Shown here one piece after another: positions 4,337 to 5,115 of a DNA stretch of 5,115 nt (position 1 is the first letter of the stretch; every line of letters begins with the position of its first letter). The DNA is from DAOTYX01 sp034434635 (lineage in GTDB: Bacteria > Chloroflexota > Anaerolineae > B4-G1 > DUEL01): NCBI GenBank assembly GCA_034434635.1, contig DAOTYX010000110.1, positions 1 to 5,115 on the forward strand. Direction: 5' to 3'. The translations under genes were made by a program, and so were the position numbers. A model generated the notes under the pieces. It saw only the letters and a list, made by a program, of their open reading frames with translations, made no database searches and was not told the origin of the DNA.

Positions 4337-5115
4337 ATGAGGCGATGTCGGTGCTGGCTGGGGCTGGCCTTGGTGGGCCTGTGGCTGGCTGGCTGCGGTG
4401 GGGGAGTGGTTTCCACTCCACCCGCAGCGGGATCGTCGCCCGCTGCCACCGGTACGCTGGCCGTGTACCCGTTAGTGCTTCCGTCGGGAACGACCTGTCC
4501 GCTGCTCTCTCCCTTGCCGACGGCGACGGTCGCGTCTACCCTGCCGGAGGCCACGGCCACCCCTGTCGCGTACACCGTCCAACCTGGCGACACCCTGTTG
4601 GGCCTGGCGATGCAGTACGGTGTGCCGATGGCCGCCATCCAGCTGAGCAACCGCCTGGGAGAGACGACGGCGCTGCGGGCGGGACAGGTGCTGCTCATCC
4701 CGTCGGCGGCCGAGTGGGCCGGCGCCTCGCCCTTCTGGGTGGTGCACGTGGTGCAACCCGGGGAGACGCTGAGCGGCATCGCCCAGGTATACGGTCTGGA
4801 CCTCGCTGCCTTGCAGGAGGCGAACCGGCTGGAGGAGACCGACCTGCTGCGGGTGGGACAGGAACTGGTGTTGCCGCTGGAGGCGCCCCTGGTAGCAGAG
4901 GCGCCGCCGACCGCGACGCCGCTCCCGCTGGCTCCCCCCGCTTCCACCCCTGCCCCGGCGGTCACCGTTGCGCCGCCACCCCCTCCACCGCCCCCGCCCG
5001 CTGACGTGGCTGCCTGGCCGCAGGAGGTCGCCCGGCTGATCAACGAGGTGCGCGCGCAGCATGGCCTGCCGCCGCTGGCTTTCAACGCCACACTGGCGCT
5101 CGCCGCCCAGGCCCA
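4337..5115 (+). CDS. Lipoprotein with two LysM domains, polyproline linker and the start of a CAP/SCP (YkwD-type) domain; cut by the window edge
   Basis: ATG 4337 follows AGGTG (4324-4328) by 8 nt and lies 18 bp after the previous stop. The frame is open to the right edge (259 codons). Residues 1-20 form a lipoprotein signal peptide with the lipobox LAGC (Cys20). After a Ser/Thr/Pro spacer come LysM 1 (about 78-122: YTVQPGDTLLGLAMQYGV ... LRAGQVLLIP) and LysM 2 (about 135-180: VVHVVQPGETLSGIAQVYGL ... LRVGQELVLP). Both have the classical PGDT/PGET, 'A..YG' and 'AGQ.L.IP' marks of peptidoglycan-glycan binding modules. A Pro/Ala/Thr linker with nine consecutive prolines (213-221) leads to VARLINEVRAQHGLPPLAFN (231-250) and ATLALAAQA, the first helices of a bacterial CAP domain. 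The His and Glu residues of the CAP cavity fall outside the window. The protein is probably tethered to the membrane by lipid and to the wall by LysM. The activity of bacterial CAP domains is unsettled. Confidence 0.82.
   Translation, partial: MRRCRCWLGLALVGLWLAGCGGGVVSTPPAAGSSPAATGTLAVYPLVLPSGTTCPLLSPLPTATVASTLPEATATPVAYTVQPGDTLLGLAMQYGVPMAAIQLSNRLGETTALRAGQVLLIPSAAEWAGASPFWVVHVVQPGETLSGIAQVYGLDLAALQEANRLEETDLLRVGQELVLPLEAPLVAEAPPTATPLPLAPPASTPAPAVTVAPPPPPPPPPADVAAWPQEVARLINEVRAQHGLPPLAFNATLALAAQA

Noticed and set aside
4345..5004. 219-codon plus-strand frame
   Set aside because: It is a +1-type shadow of the LysM-CAP lipoprotein, which starts at 4337 in another frame with a lipobox and two LysM domains.
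4108..5091. 327-codon open frame on the minus strand
   Set aside because: It lies antisense to the GerMN and LysM-CAP genes, whose domains are clearly recognisable on the plus strand. Its translation is low-complexity (Gly/Ala/Ser runs) with no domain, an effect of GC-rich codons.
1..5115. CRISPR array, tRNA, rRNA, insertion sequence or defence operon
   Set aside because: No spaced identical repeats, no cloverleaf or rRNA-like stretch, no transposase or terminal repeats, and no nuclease, helicase or toxin motifs were seen on either strand.

Overview
The window is GC-rich bacterial DNA with five genes or gene parts and very little empty space. The likely source is a member of the Chloroflexota (Anaerolineae-like). 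This is inferred from the mix of features: Thr-Pro 'TPTPT' stalks on exported proteins, a GerMN lipoprotein, a LysM/CAP lipoprotein, a long GNAT-like protein of a type I associate with that phylum, and short GC-rich tandem repeats in front of genes. No rRNA or other phylogenetic marker is present, so the assignment is tentative.

Layout. Positions 1-641 (minus strand, 3' end outside the window) encode PyrK, the FAD/[2Fe-2S] electron-transfer subunit of class 1B dihydroorotate dehydrogenase. A 147-bp divergent intergenic region (642-788) follows. It holds the pyrK ribosome-binding site, a spaced 13-bp inverted repeat, and a good extended -10 promoter reading rightward. That promoter sits so close to the next ATG that the mRNA should be leaderless. 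Positions 789-2435 (plus) encode a secreted clan GH-A glycoside hydrolase with a signal peptide, catalytic barrel, C-terminal beta domain, Thr/Pro stalk and a C-terminal membrane anchor preceded by LPLAG.

The 172 bp between the hydrolase and the next gene (2436-2607) hold a GC-rich hairpin, an out-of-frame remnant of the C-terminus of a small GNAT acetyltransferase, and a heptamer tandem repeat. Three closely spaced plus-strand genes follow and probably form an operon: a 370-aa GNAT-like protein (2608-3720), a small GerMN-domain lipoprotein (3752-4318), and a lipoprotein with two LysM domains, a polyproline linker and the beginning of a CAP/SCP (YkwD-type) domain (4337 to the right edge).

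How the genes relate. PyrK belongs to pyrimidine synthesis and is transcribed away from the rest. The exported proteins (hydrolase, GerMN lipoprotein, LysM-CAP lipoprotein) all act outside the membrane, on the cell surface or wall. The GNAT-like protein is cytoplasmic and its substrate cannot be read from the sequence. I see no strong evidence of a new defence or mobile system. The points most worth a second look are the GNAT remnant, the leaderless promoter, the inverted repeat in the pyrK leader, the sortase-like tail of the hydrolase, and the pairing of sporulation-type domains (GerMN, LysM, CAP).
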